From Monosporascus cannonballus (Eukaryota > Ascomycota > Sordariomycetes > Xylariales), in the NCBI GenBank assembly GCA_004154925.1, contig QJNS01000320.1, positions 4,070 through 68,069 of the forward strand: a stretch of 64,000 nucleotides of DNA, given 5' to 3'. How positions within the stretch are numbered: position 1 is the first letter of the stretch; every line of letters begins with the position of its first letter. A program made the translations under genes and the position numbers. Positions 46,701 to 57,469 of this stretch are shown here, in pieces. Below the pieces are notes generated by a model that was not told where the DNA came from, did not search any database, and saw nothing but the letters and a program-made list of their open reading frames with translations.

Positions 46701-47914
46701 CCGTTCCCGTCAGGGTTCTCGGGGCCGGCGGAGACGACGTCCAGGACCTCGAAAGCGACCCCCTCGACTTAGCAGCACATGCCGTCCGCGCGCTCACGGG
46801 CCTTCCTAACAACGAGAACGAGAATCCCCCGCCCGACGCATCTACCAGCACCCCGCTCCCTTCGGGCAAGCGACGCGGTCGGCCGCCGCGGCACTCGCTC
46901 GACTCGATCAACACTCCGTCGTCGGCCACCAAAGATCCTAAGAGACGTGGCCGGCCCCCGGGCTGGCGGAAAAGGTCGCTGCTAGAAAGCGTCGAGAATA
47001 ACGAAGACACCGCCGTGCCCGACGCCGCGGATGCCGGCGGGATGGGTGTTGATGATGCCACGCCCGCCCAGCTCGACGGCGCCGTGAGAGATAAGAATAC
47101 TCCTGCCAGCGAACAGGCTCCTGCGGCCACTGGCACGGGACGGAAGAGAGGACGACCGCCTGGGCGGCGAATGACGCAGCCGGCGAGTACCGAGGACGAC
47201 CGAGTTGAGACTATTCCCACGCCCTCGACTAACCTTCCGCCGAGGAGACGGGGTCGCCCGCCTGCCGCCGCCACCGCGACACGCAAGCAAGCAGAAGCCG
47301 AAGAGTCGTCGGAGCCCGCCGTACCGCCTAGCGGGAGCCTCTTGTCCTTAGCGGAGCGCATGGCCCTCAAGGGTAAGAAGGTTAAGGTCCGCGCACGCGC
47401 GTCAAGAGATTCCGCCGGTGCCCCTAAGACGGGCAGCCCGGCAACTGCGACGCCGGCCGGAATGCGTTCTGGGGCCGGAACTCCGGTGCCGGCCAATGCT
47501 AAGGTCGCGGCAATGCCCGTCGTCGAGACCGCCGCGGAACCGGCCACCGCCGAAACTGCCCTCCCAAAGAGAGGCCGCGGCGAACTCGAAGACAAGGACT
47601 TCGCGCCCGCTCCGGAAGGCGACGATAGTGAGGGGTCGAAGTCGGACGCGACGCCGGAACCCGAACCTGAGCGAGCACCGGCGCCTTCCGCCAAGAAGCG
47701 CCCTACCGTGGTTCGGTTGGATTTCTCTTCCGAGTCCGAGGACACGGGCTCCATGGCCTCTGATGGCTCTGATGACGACGACGCTGACGAGCGCGGCGGG
47801 CCGAAGAGACGGTTTGTTGCCGTCAACGGACGAGGTAGGGGCCGGGCAAGGGGCCGGGGAAGGGGCCGGGCAAGGGGCGGCCGCGCCAGGGGGAGCTTGA
47901 GAGGGCGTGCTTAG
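43796..47914 (+). CDS. JmjC-domain protein with Cys-rich R1 zinc finger, AT-hooks and RG tail
   Basis: Uninterrupted 1372-residue nuclear protein. The JmjC region at about 200-330 has candidate Fe(II) ligands H218 and E220 (TPAHREMC) and H308 (LAPHQVWNRG), so the HxE...H set is intact and oxygenase chemistry is plausible. Two Cys clusters follow: ITCSYCRSNIF to SCVC (about 425-480), and about 586-655 with YRCHVCCHKDYTYKLNFC, ENWQCPKC and CNCGTCRR. The second is the zf-4CXXC_R1 type. The C-terminal half is disordered and acidic/basic with four AT-hooks: KRRGRPPRHS, KRRGRPPGWR, RKRGRPPGRR and RRRGRPPAAA. It ends in an RG-rich tail. This architecture resembles KDM3/IBM1-like demethylases and their fungal relatives that limit heterochromatin; exact substrate is inference. 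Confidence 0.9.
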   Translation: MSKALHPQAKFDPIPPDLDLHALVDRTPNFDWVVRISLSQIRRLGPSGFEKLVQLHVIEGGRPLVIEGWDRVLPPDLFSAKWLEKTYDKKQENVRDITAQSDIPMTTGHYLRSMRQLTNQWSPTNFRDERRQRLYLKDVDCPPEWLEHLRKVIPPNVFYMDENISANPAAENRGDDIFGAPEKTAAVAGDLMSSLPEEMRAQNLMCYIGHEGTYTPAHREMCASLGQNIMVEASEDGHGEKAGSSIWFMTETKDREVVREYFLSMLGHDIEIEKHFAQINAWKKANFPVYVVEQRAGDFILVPPLAPHQVWNRGTRTIKVAWNRTTVETLDLALHEALPRARLVCRDEQYKNKAIIYYTLDKYYKELHGAEESSEVGFLGLGQELMQNSARTKQMAGDFRRLFGLFTEVLIDEMFAHKQADIEYVPFDSNITCSYCRSNIFNRFLTCKCCVRQLINGDEDTYDICMECYAMGRSCVCISGLQWCEQWRWADLVEKHETWRAMVVKQDGFVDLEYSPQPLEVARRRSGKKSVAQVCQEQLRRRPWNDITKPPEAPAEESEPEPEVDENGRLKKKKKPSRKPKKGDVYRCHVCCHKDYTYKLNFCTTCTEAYCYGVLWRAFDMMPQAAMEAENWQCPKCLNICNCGTCRRNGNTTPYVPKNTLLGHDTRPIADDRSVESIVDFRMHNLSWLKAAGEENRSKDSRRMQRLREQADAEKAKDPLAHIDAADDAPHEMDSALQDSIMNGYGDQSHILGQNSYADGGPSTAQAADGRAETANASGTQDSQNGGEGNSAYPDPPMMAGGRMMGMGFYEQDESADKILFDAFKMPSDDIFNNEPQVSAFVKKTLRLAKRKARLENDDDPDFRGPQSRHRKKPKTGNIDQLVNLDPALLGSLGDPSSSTPTRPSARDSAREHSTDGAAKGDKTRPAQQQARPARPPLPVDSLRPTLRHAKPMTSYVEAEEPLDDPDDTVPVRVLGAGGDDVQDLESDPLDLAAHAVRALTGLPNNENENPPPDASTSTPLPSGKRRGRPPRHSLDSINTPSSATKDPKRRGRPPGWRKRSLLESVENNEDTAVPDAADAGGMGVDDATPAQLDGAVRDKNTPASEQAPAATGTGRKRGRPPGRRMTQPASTEDDRVETIPTPSTNLPPRRRGRPPAAATATRKQAEAEESSEPAVPPSGSLLSLAERMALKGKKVKVRARASRDSAGAPKTGSPATATPAGMRSGAGTPVPANAKVAAMPVVETAAEPATAETALPKRGRGELEDKDFAPAPEGDDSEGSKSDATPEPEPERAPAPSAKKRPTVVRLDFSSESEDTGSMASDGSDDDDADERGGPKRRFVAVNGRGRGRARGRGRGRARGGRARGSLRGRA

Positions 47915-49775
47915 GGCTTCGATATCATGAGAATGGGAGCGAGCAGAAGACTCTAGGAAGAGGTCGTAGGCTCGACGGCGTGGCGGCGGCCTACTTAAAA
48001 ACCCCTACAATAGGGGTACGTGGGCCGTTTCGTTGGTTTGTAGGTGTTGGCTAAAGGCCTAGGTCGCAGGGTGGCTGATAAGTTGCTGTTTTGCCCTTTT
48101 CATGTACGCAGACTCCGATTCCCCACTAGTTCATTGGTTGTTGGTAAAATTGCGAAATACGGCATTGATATTATAGGCACAGAGCACAGAGGCAGGGGCG
48201 AGCAGAAGAAAGGTTCAAGTCAGGTTAACTTAGCTTAGGGCATGCTAAACAGGCTACGGCCACGAACCCGGTGCATTCGAGCTCTGTTACCTTCACCCCT
48301 TCGACCCGCTATTCGTGAGATGTTTATGAGATGAGCATAAAACCAAGACAGATAAATAGTTCATGCGACAACCAGATCCCATGACCACGCTGCTCTACAG
48401 GGGGCCTAGGGTTTACCGAGCGAGGTCTATAAGACGAGATATAGAACGAAGATCCCATAGGGGTCCAAATGTTCATGCGCAATACGTAACACATCGTAAT
48501 GGAGCTAAAACGTAATAAGGGTCGTCATTACTCTATACTGGCTAGTGAGTCGCTTGAGATTTTATATCTTACCGGCATTCCAGTACCAGGAGAAATTGGC
48601 ACGCTACGTCTTCGCTTCTCATTTGTGACGGGTTGACTCTGAGACGGGAAGCCGAACCGCCGTCGTCGGTGCCTAGCCATCCTTGCCATTGACCTTCCAC
48701 TACATGCCCATACGATAGGTAGTCTACGTTCTGGTTTCGGTCGTCCATTAACTGGCTGCTCCCATTTTGAGTTTACCGACTTCTACATTCCGATCGATTT
48801 CTCGGTACCCATCTTGTTTGCCAAATTCAGCTTTCCACGGCCTCAAGTCGACCCGCGATCCGTGGATTCGCAGTTATTCAAAATGGTTGGTCATAGCAGT
48901 AAAATGACAGAGTACGTCGTTTCCAGACTCATATAGGGAGCCAAGTCGAGTTGCTCTTCCGAGAGCGAAGTGCTCGGAGATGTGCTGTGATTGGATGATC
49001 CGGGCAGTTATTTGGTATCCCCGTGGCACATCTCTAGTGGTCTTCTTTGACTAAGTCGATAAAGCTAGCTGGAAAGGTTCCCCTCGACATTGCGCTACCT
49101 AAGAAGTCATTATGCGCATTAACTAAGATACGCAAGCACGACTATATAGTCCCGAAGGGATTCAGCTCAGCCATTCCCCCTTGCCGTCAGGGGTGCGGAA
49201 GGGCATCCCTATAAACAGGGAACTGCGTAAGAACACACGGAAGGGTTGCGCCCCTGAAGACGGGACATGTTTTTGATGAGACGGAAGTATGCCGCCTATA
49301 CTTAAAAAGTTCGATGGTAGTACATACGTTTTCGCGCTACTTGCGATCCAGGGCAAGGGTGTAACAGGGGCTGGGCTGTAGCATGGTTTGCCTGTTTATC
49401 GGACGAACCAGTGCCTTGGTATGTACAGTAAGCAAATATAGCCGACGGTGACACCCCGAACTATCTCAGACAGTTCATGCCCTGGAAGGGACAGCGATTG
49501 TAACAGCGGGGTTTCCTTGTGTCCGGCTTTGAGACATCGAGAACTCCAAAGTCCGGGGCTATCTAGCCTGACCGTCCCGTTCCATCGTACTGAGCTGTTC
49601 ACACGACGCATTAGCAGAACCCTTGCCCTAAAGAGAAGACCCTAGGCGCACTAGGCTATGAATACGAGCTCAAACGGTGCGGCATCCCACCCGTACTCTG
49701 ACACCATGAAGACCCCTCGTCTCGTGGGGAACTTCTACGGGAACGTTTCCTGGGGCAATAAACCAACCACACGTG
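47915..49775. other. Gene-poor stretch
   Basis: 3' flank of the JmjC gene, then sequence without recognisable genes. Confidence 0.5.
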
Positions 49776-50215
49776 ACTAAACAGAACCCTGAGCATAGAG
49801 ACTTCACCATCCGGGAGTCGTTCTGGGTCTCTTTCTCGGTCCCCGGCCTCCTGCCCTCCGTGGCCTCTACCATCAGCTACATCCTGTGCTATTCCAGAAC
49901 GGCCGGCACCCTCTAGGGATGGCTTGCCGCGTCGCTGTGTATCCGGGGGGTCGGGCTGGTCATGTCCGCGCTCAGCGTCGACACCCAGTTATTCGTCGGT
50001 GAGGGAAACACCATCGCCGCCACGCGTGCCGTCTCCGCCTTCGCCAGGGGCGGGGCCCTCCGCGGGAGCCGTCCGTGGAGCAAGGTAGACGAGCGGACGA
50101 GGACGCCGGTTTTTGCGGCGTGGGGCGCGTTGGAGTAGCGGCGCTCCCGGGCTTGCTAGTTTTTGCGGGTCCCGTGGTTATGGGTGCGGTGGCCATTATG
50201 GATACGTACATATAT
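49776..50215 (+). pseudogene. Decayed amino-acid/GABA-type permease (APC superfamily)
   Basis: One frame reads HRDFTIRESFWVSFSVPGLL and SVASTISYILCYSRTAG, the usual first helices of fungal amino-acid/choline/GABA permeases. It meets an in-frame TAG at 49914-49916 and resumes in the same frame with GWLAASLCIRGVGLVMSA. It then jumps to a late-protein segment (ATRAVSAFARGGALRGSR, WSKVDERTRTPV). A frame change near 50130 continues AALPGLLVFAGPVVMGAV. So there is at least one stop, one frameshift and a large internal deletion of roughly 250 residues. Cannot make a transporter. Higher GC than its surroundings. Confidence 0.75.
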
Positions 50216-53200
50216 CACGAGCGTGGGGTGTCTATGGAGGGTTATCGTGATTCATGAATCCCCAGACTGAGTAGAATATGGCCTAGGCGCGATTTCTCAA
50301 TGCGCCGCTTTCACGGGGCCCCGATGGCCTTGAAACTCTTCATGGGCCGCGGGAGATCCATGAACGGTGAGTCGTCACTTACCAATACGCATCCCTCCGC
50401 GGAACGGCGCGGGCTTAGACAGGGTGTCTCATTTGACCTGGTGTCTCGCCTTTCTTCGACAGGTCCTGGTACCTCGCCCAGATGGTCTCGATCTCCCAAC
50501 GCCGCTCTTGCGCTACTTACAACTCCCGGTGTCTGAAATACCGAAGCGCGATGACGTTGGCCTGTAAGACAAATTTCTGGAGTTATTTCTTCCACCTTAT
50601 TTCCTGGTCCAGGAGGGAGTTTCCAAATGGAGGCTTTCACGGGTTCGCACCTTCGAGACACGTCTTATGCCTCCCGAACACTTGCTTGGGCGACTCAAAG
50701 GAACTTCGATTCCAGATGTTGTCAGTGGCGCACTATGCGGCGAGCGCAAGGAAGTGGTTCCAAAGGGCGCGTATCGAGGCGCAGCATGTGCAAGCTCCCA
50801 GTTCTGGTAGGCCCAAGTACAGAAGCACACCGCCTACGGCCTATTCAGGCGCCTTGAGCGCCTACTTTTGATGATTTCAAATATATCTAAGAGCGCATCA
50901 CGAACTCCTGATATGTACCCCCTTCCTTGCAGACAAATTGATAACCCTTCGGCTTATCATCAAATGCCTAAACGTGTAGTTTGGTTGTACAAACTATCAT
51001 ACCGGTAGTCCTTCACGGACAACCACTGTGGGCGTGAGTAATAACGTTACTGCTCGCGCCCCTTGGGTTATTGGTGAGACTCGTGGAAAAGTCGTCGCGA
51101 TTACGTGCCGGGTGAAATTTGGTACAACGAAAACCCTCATGGGTCAAAATTGCAGGAATATAGTTAGCCATTAACAAGATCGTGTCACCGCCATCTGCAT
51201 ATGCAGGGTTATATACGTGTTATGGGGGAGGCTAGTACATTATATTGCCTTCCGTGAAATGTGTGCTCCAGGAGACGATGCTGCGCAATCTTTCCTCGAA
51301 CTAACCACACATCAACGACCACAAGAAGAAAACGTATAATTCTACTGGCTCTGCGCTGCTCTACGGCCGGTCATATGAGACACGCAAATATATCCTCAAG
51401 AAGATGCCGAGAACCTACCATAGGTATTATGCATCATAATGGGATAGTCACACCCCGTAGCTAATACACAGAATGGATCTCCCATTCATCTCGGAATCCC
51501 TCGACGGAATTTCAACAACACACGGCATATAATTGTCCCATAGAAGGTAAGCAACAGCGAGGATACACGACCGGACCTGCCAACTAACCGAAAACTCAAA
51601 CGGTGCATAATCTAAACCACCACGATTCTGCTCCCGGGTCGGCCGCATACGCCAACCGGCAGCTACAAGCTGTCCGACGAGTGGCTATGAGGCGCCTCTT
51701 AGACAACAGCTCTCTGCAATACGTAGCAGCCCCATCTTCCCGGAAGGAAGTATGGAATCGTGTCCTACGTTTCTATTGGCCTACTTTGCCTGCGACAACT
51801 AGCGAAGGTTTTGATCCGGAGTCGAAGCCTTGGCGCATGCGATCCATTATATCGGCCCGGCGTATTTCCTACATGCAAAAGACCGGATGACCAACCCCGG
51901 CGCGCGAGGTATAGGCTTCGTCCTGAAATTGTGTCTGAGATAGCTAGGAAACTGACCACAATAGAGGGACGTCGGATGTGAACTTGGTAAAAAGAAAGAA
52001 CGACAATCTACATCATCAAGGTAACGCGCATTTACTGCGGCTAATTTCTCGGCTACCGGAATAAAATCGTGAGATGCATAGCGAGCAGGCATGGTAAACC
52101 ATATATATAAAAGAACAAACAAATAAAGCTGCAGATTGCCGGTTCCAGAAGCTGCCAAGCCGCTGAGACACCTTTCACTCCACGGACTAGTTTAGCGTCC
52201 GGGAGCCATTCGTCCGAAGTAGCCACTCAAAAATTCGGCGGCGGAGACCCGCAAGGCGGCCCGCGGTATGCAGCTTGACCGTTGTGGGAATGAGAGTCTT
52301 GGGCTTGCCTAGCAAGCCGGATAACCCCGGTGCGTCGGAGGATTAAGGACCAATGGTAAGGATGGTGTCTAGGAGCGTACAATAGAACCCCTGTCCTATT
52401 GTTAGTACGTTTTCGTATTCAACGGGCCTGAATACTCTGCCACTTTGACGCCCCTATCCTGCGGTACGGCGTGCGCTGCTCTGTTTGAAAAGAATTAAAA
52501 ACGATTTCCAATATAATTTAGTCTGTTGTATAGAGTCTATATAACTGTTACTCTACTGTATGACTATGGTGACTGTGGCATAATATAAACCCATGGAATG
52601 AAGACTCTGGAGGTTGCATTTCTATGGATCGCACTAACAATAGAACAAGGGTTCTATTGTACACAGTATGACCCACGCTTCAAGCCAAAAGACAGGTAAG
52701 TACTAGACAGATACCAAAAAGTTGCCTTTCAGACACTCGATGACAACATCCGCCCCATCATGTTATTATGTAGGGGGTACTTTTACACTCTCCTCTATGT
52801 AGGGAATCGGCAGCCCCTGGTAGACGGGCATATTATATCTTGATATGTGCACATTATCAATCTCTTCTCACTTCTCCCCTCAAGTACATGGGGAGGAGTT
52901 TTTTGACGTACGAAATGGCCAAAATTCCGACCCTCCTTCGGCCCAGCTCTCCCGTAGTAGAAGTTAACCAGGTCTTATGCTACGTCAATCACGAAATATT
53001 AGATGGCTTGGGCGGGTTGGTCAGTAGAAGGAAATCATGTCGGTTGTACGGTAAACGTCAGAGTCGGGCGCCTTGTAGACAACGTATAGACTTTCCCTGA
53101 CCAAAGCCTAGCAAAGCGGCTTGCCGGGGGACTGATTCCGAAGACTCTGTTGCATTCAAGATCTATTAAAGAAAGAGCAGCTTATGTCACGAACGTGAAT

Positions 53201-54791
53201 CATTCGCGTCCCATGGCTCGGGAATCAGGTATTGGAAATTATGCGCCTCGCTCTGAATGGATAGGGATGACCTAATAGGTAATAGAGACCACACACGAAT
53301 ACAACGGAAAACCTGATTTACTCCACCTGGTGCAGGCGACGAGTCTAATTTCAAGCCTATTCTGACTTGGCCTGCTCACAAACTCTACCTCCCTATGAAC
53401 TAGCTCGACACTTATGCACTATTGCAACATCGTCGAAGCGTTATGAACAACTTCGGTTAGGCGAGCCAGGGTTTCCGTGCGCCAACGTTGAAGGAGAGGC
53501 GGGCCGCCGTAATTATTTTTGGGCTAATGGAGACAGTAGGGCTGATGCCGGAGAGGGATCCTGATCCCAGAACCTTGCACGGAGTCGATCCCGCAGCCGG
53601 TGAGGTTCTAGACGTGACATGAGCATCCACCATCGCGTTTTCTGTGCTGGCAGTAACTAAAAAGACCCAGTATTGAGGCATTCAGTCGCATTGTAATTTG
53701 ATCGTTCGTATAGATCTCGGTCAGTGGCTTTATATCCCTCTCGTAGCCCCTTGCTCGTAATCTCTTCTAGCATGGCAATCTTATATGCACCCAAACATTA
53801 GCTATAACTGAACATTATTATAGCATATTGATCATTGGGGTCATTTTTCCTTTTTATGTAAGGGATAGCTGTTGCCGACCCATCAATCTCCTGATCCACG
53901 CTCGTAAGATCTCGACATGTTCGTTTCGCCGAGCGCGTCTTCGCGTGTCGTGCCCAATCAACCAAGTGTGATGCAACCCAGGTACGCCTGTAGCAGACTT
54001 GATTCTACAGTGGTGCGCCGCAAGTCTTGGACAAATCACCTTCCGCATGACTAGATGGCAGGCCTGATGGGGACCAGAAGTGTGCCAGTGCTAAGCGGCT
54101 CCTCGCTGGGTCCCGGGCTCTGGCGCAAAATTTGCGGGGTGCAGGTTGCATGCGAGCTACCAAGCATCGGCTATCGTGGGCTTGCTGGCAACGTAGTAGT
54201 GCACGGTCGTCATCCTTCCCCAAGCTGCCGCGGCCGAGTTCCGTGAGTATATTACTTGGCCGCCTCCGACGTCATGTTCCAAGTTTCTGTGAATTTTTGA
54301 TGGGGGCCGTCCGCGGTGCGGCCGCCGCGGCCCCTGGCCCTGTGCCTGACGTTCTTCTCCGGTGGTGCCGAGCCTCGACCTGCAGCCTGCCCATAGGAAA
54401 CGAGGCTGTTGTGGTGCGGTAAGTCCCGCCTTGCCGATCCTTTCCGTGAGAGGGAAATCTAACGTTGACACTAACTCGGGCTTGAGTTGGCGATTGCCCC
54501 ACCGGTGATGAAGATGCCCTCAGCCCCTGAGTTCTGCATCGGCAGTGGGCGCGTGTGTCGATCGGTTGCCGTCTTGGGACTCGACATCCAAGGCAACGCG
54601 GTACAGCGGTCATGAACCACCCATTGGAAAGTAGCGACGCCAGCCGCCTCTGGACCGCGACAATCGAGCAGCGGATCGAGCAGCGGATCGCGCAGCGTCG
54701 TGCTCGACGGCGAGGACCGGTAGGTCGTCCTCGGACACGTCGTTCCATCAAAAGACCTCTCTGTGTGGCGAACACGCCCTCCTATTCCAAC
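50216..54791. other. Long gene-poor stretch
   Basis: About 4.5 kb without a recognisable gene on either strand; frames are short and interrupted. The last 150 bases are hydrophobin promoter, with a short repeat of GAGCAGCGGATCG near 54664-54690. Confidence 0.45.
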
Positions 54792-54798
54792 TATAAAT
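54792..54798 (+). promoter_or_regulatory. TATA box of the hydrophobin gene
   Basis: TATAAAT about 145 bases before the hydrophobin ATG, followed by a CT- and CA-rich leader typical of highly expressed fungal genes. Confidence 0.6.
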
Positions 54799-54937
54799 AC
54801 CCCTCTATCCTCCCGAGTTCTCCGCAAGCTCCTCCCTCATCAAACACGGCATCAGCAGCAGTATCAAGCAGCCCATCGCCTCAGAACTTCCAGCAAAGCC
54901 CCAAAACTTCCCAAGGCACACCCGAACCAGCTTCAAG

Positions 54938-55364
54938 ATGCGCTTCGCCACCTTTGTCGCTACCTTCCTGGCTGGCACCGCCATGGCCATCCCCACCGCC
55001 GAGGAGGCCCGCACCGACCACGGTAACACCCCCTCCAGCTACGACCCTTGCAGCGGCCTCTACGACTCTGCCCAGTGCTGCGCCACCGACGTCCTGGGTG
55101 TGGCCGACCTGGACTGCGCCTCCCGTGAGTTTCTCCCTGATGTGTCATCCCAGAGTTCGGGATACTGACCCATTCGCCAGCTCCTAAGGTCCCCCACAGC
55201 GCCAGCGACTTCCGCAAGACCTGTGCCAACATTGGCCAGCGCGCTCGCTGCTGCGTTCTCCCTGTCGTGAGTACCGCCATGACCAATCCAACTCTCTTTT
55301 CTGGCCTGACAATCTTTCACAGCTTGGACAGGGCGTCCTCTGCCAGACCCCCGTTGGTGTCTAA
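54938..55364 (+). CDS. Class II hydrophobin
   Basis: Small secreted amphipathic protein that coats hyphae and spores and lowers surface tension. Exons 54938-55124, 55181-55266 and 55323-55364 give 104 residues. A signal peptide (MRFATFVATFLAGTAMA) is followed by a short propeptide. All eight cysteines are present in the class II pattern: C38, C47-C48, C60, C77, C86-C87 and C98. Family blocks are GLYDSAQCCATDVLGVADLDC and KTCANIGQRARCCVLPV, then LGQGVLCQTPVGV. The three-exon structure with introns inside the Cys-rich domain is usual for class II genes. Short inter-Cys spacing excludes class I. Confidence 0.95.
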
Positions 55365-57469
55365 AGTGCGCCGGGTCACTTGGCCTCGCGATGAACGTCA
55401 TACTCCGATATGGTTGCCCGCCATCATTTCTGCTGCCGAGTAATGCTGAGGGAGGGGATGAAGGGGGGAATGGGGCGAAGGTACATTAGGAAGCCGTTCT
55501 CTTGATAAGTCTTGCCGAGACGGGGCCTGACCAGACGATCCTGGTTTCGATATATGCGTAGCCATCGAAATATTACCTCTTCATCTCATAAACTCCTCAT
55601 CGCATGTTTGCATAGTCGAATGCCCCTATTTCTTCTGACGACTCTCCTAAGAGATACTAGCCTAGATTTTGAACTAGTGGGATAACATAATAAGAATCTC
55701 GTTCGAAAACCACAACTCACATAGATGTCGAGTCCGTGGAGGGGAAGGATACACTGTAAATGTCATTTCTGAGTGGCTGGGCCGCATACGTTGAGTGTAT
55801 ATCGGAAAACATCCACAAACCTTACCCATGCCCGGAGATAGTTCGTCTGGAAATGGTGGCGGCACAGGGGTATCTTAGAATAGCAAACGTATATGGTACG
55901 AGATGAAGTTGTGATAGCCGCACATTCGTTGTTAATATTTCTATACATACTTTTTTATTCAGCTGCATTCCCCCCCACCATATGGCTGCCGGTCCGTCCC
56001 ATATCGATACGACTCTGCGGACTTTCTTTTATTTACGCCTCTTTCGCTTGCAACGCTTCTAGGATAATGTGAGATAGGTGAATACCCGTTAGGTCCCATG
56101 CTAAGTGACCACCCTATAGCTGGGGAGGACTAGACATCTATATGTACACAAGTGGTGTGGGGCGCTATTGCCCCTATTCTAACGATATATACTGGTGTGT
56201 GCGTCGACGATTAGTCGGTTCATAGCCGAAGCCCCTTATGAGCTCCATTCTCACAGATAACATGATATACAATTATATTTGGCAGGCATTACTTACCTTA
56301 GCGATACCGATTATAACGGTATGAAATTATCGTAATCGGATGTATTAATTCGAAATATATTTATTAGTGCAACACATGCTAAACTAAGCTGGAGGTTTAA
56401 TAAGCTGGCATGAGGCTGCTCGAATCTGTAATTAAAGGTACCTTATGAAAGAGCTCCATTGTTCATTTTGAATTGTTTTAGTAGGTTCAGTAGTATTTTA
56501 AAGGGGGATAGGATGCAGGGAACTGCCAGGATATCTAAGCCGAACCGTTGCCACTTGGCAGAAAAAGTAATGTATAGGAACATTAAAAACTAATTATGGC
56601 TGTCACAACTCCAAGAGATAACTGACGCCGGATTAAGTCTATGAATTAGTTTCCCTCTTATAGTCTCGTGCTCCTAGCCAACGAGGAGCCGTTGCTCTTA
56701 TAACTATATAATTATACGGCGTTGCGAAGCCTCGGTATGATCTAGGTATACTATTAAATATAACACATTCAATGACTGCCCTTGTGTGTTCTGAGCCCTC
56801 TGTAAGGGCATTACCGCCGATTTCATATTATTTGTAGTACGATACGGGCATCGGATCATCTCATGCCAGACGGACAGCGATACGCCAGTGCTGAAGAGGT
56901 CTCCCGGCCCCTGAGGCTTCGAATTAATGCGCCCCCAATGCTTAATAGGGAACTGAGTTTCCGGGGTGGTTAATGCTCCTACAGGCAAAAAGGTAGACAT
57001 GGTCACGAGCTGCATGTTATCGACACCTTGTGAAATCGTGTAAGAATACAACGGTTAACTAATCAAAGCTCCTGCGCCGGATCTTTTGTCGAAGCCTTAC
57101 ACTCTTAGATGGGTTAACCCTTTACCAGGGCCTGGTGTCCGAGAACCACATACCATCAATTCATTTTACGACCGCATCTTTATTCACCATACTAAAAATT
57201 TGCGCTGCTTGTACATTTTACCACTGAGGGCTAGCAATCAGTGAGACGTACTTTCAAACGCTTCTCCTTTGTTAGGCCAAGGTAGAATATGATATACCGG
57301 GACACCCGGAAACGCATTGAAAGAATGCCTAGACGCGGCTTGGTACTTTTTCAAACAAAGACCACTTCGTCCTTTAAGCATTCCTCGCCGACGGTGATAT
57401 TAACCGCTCTGATTGATATGATCACCTTCTTTGGTTTTGGAGCAGAAACCAGCTCTAGATCGAATCAAC
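55365..57469. other. Gene-poor, AT-rich stretch
   Basis: Downstream of the hydrophobin to the kinase start; no gene recognised, with AT-rich blocks around 56.2-56.8 kb. Confidence 0.5.
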
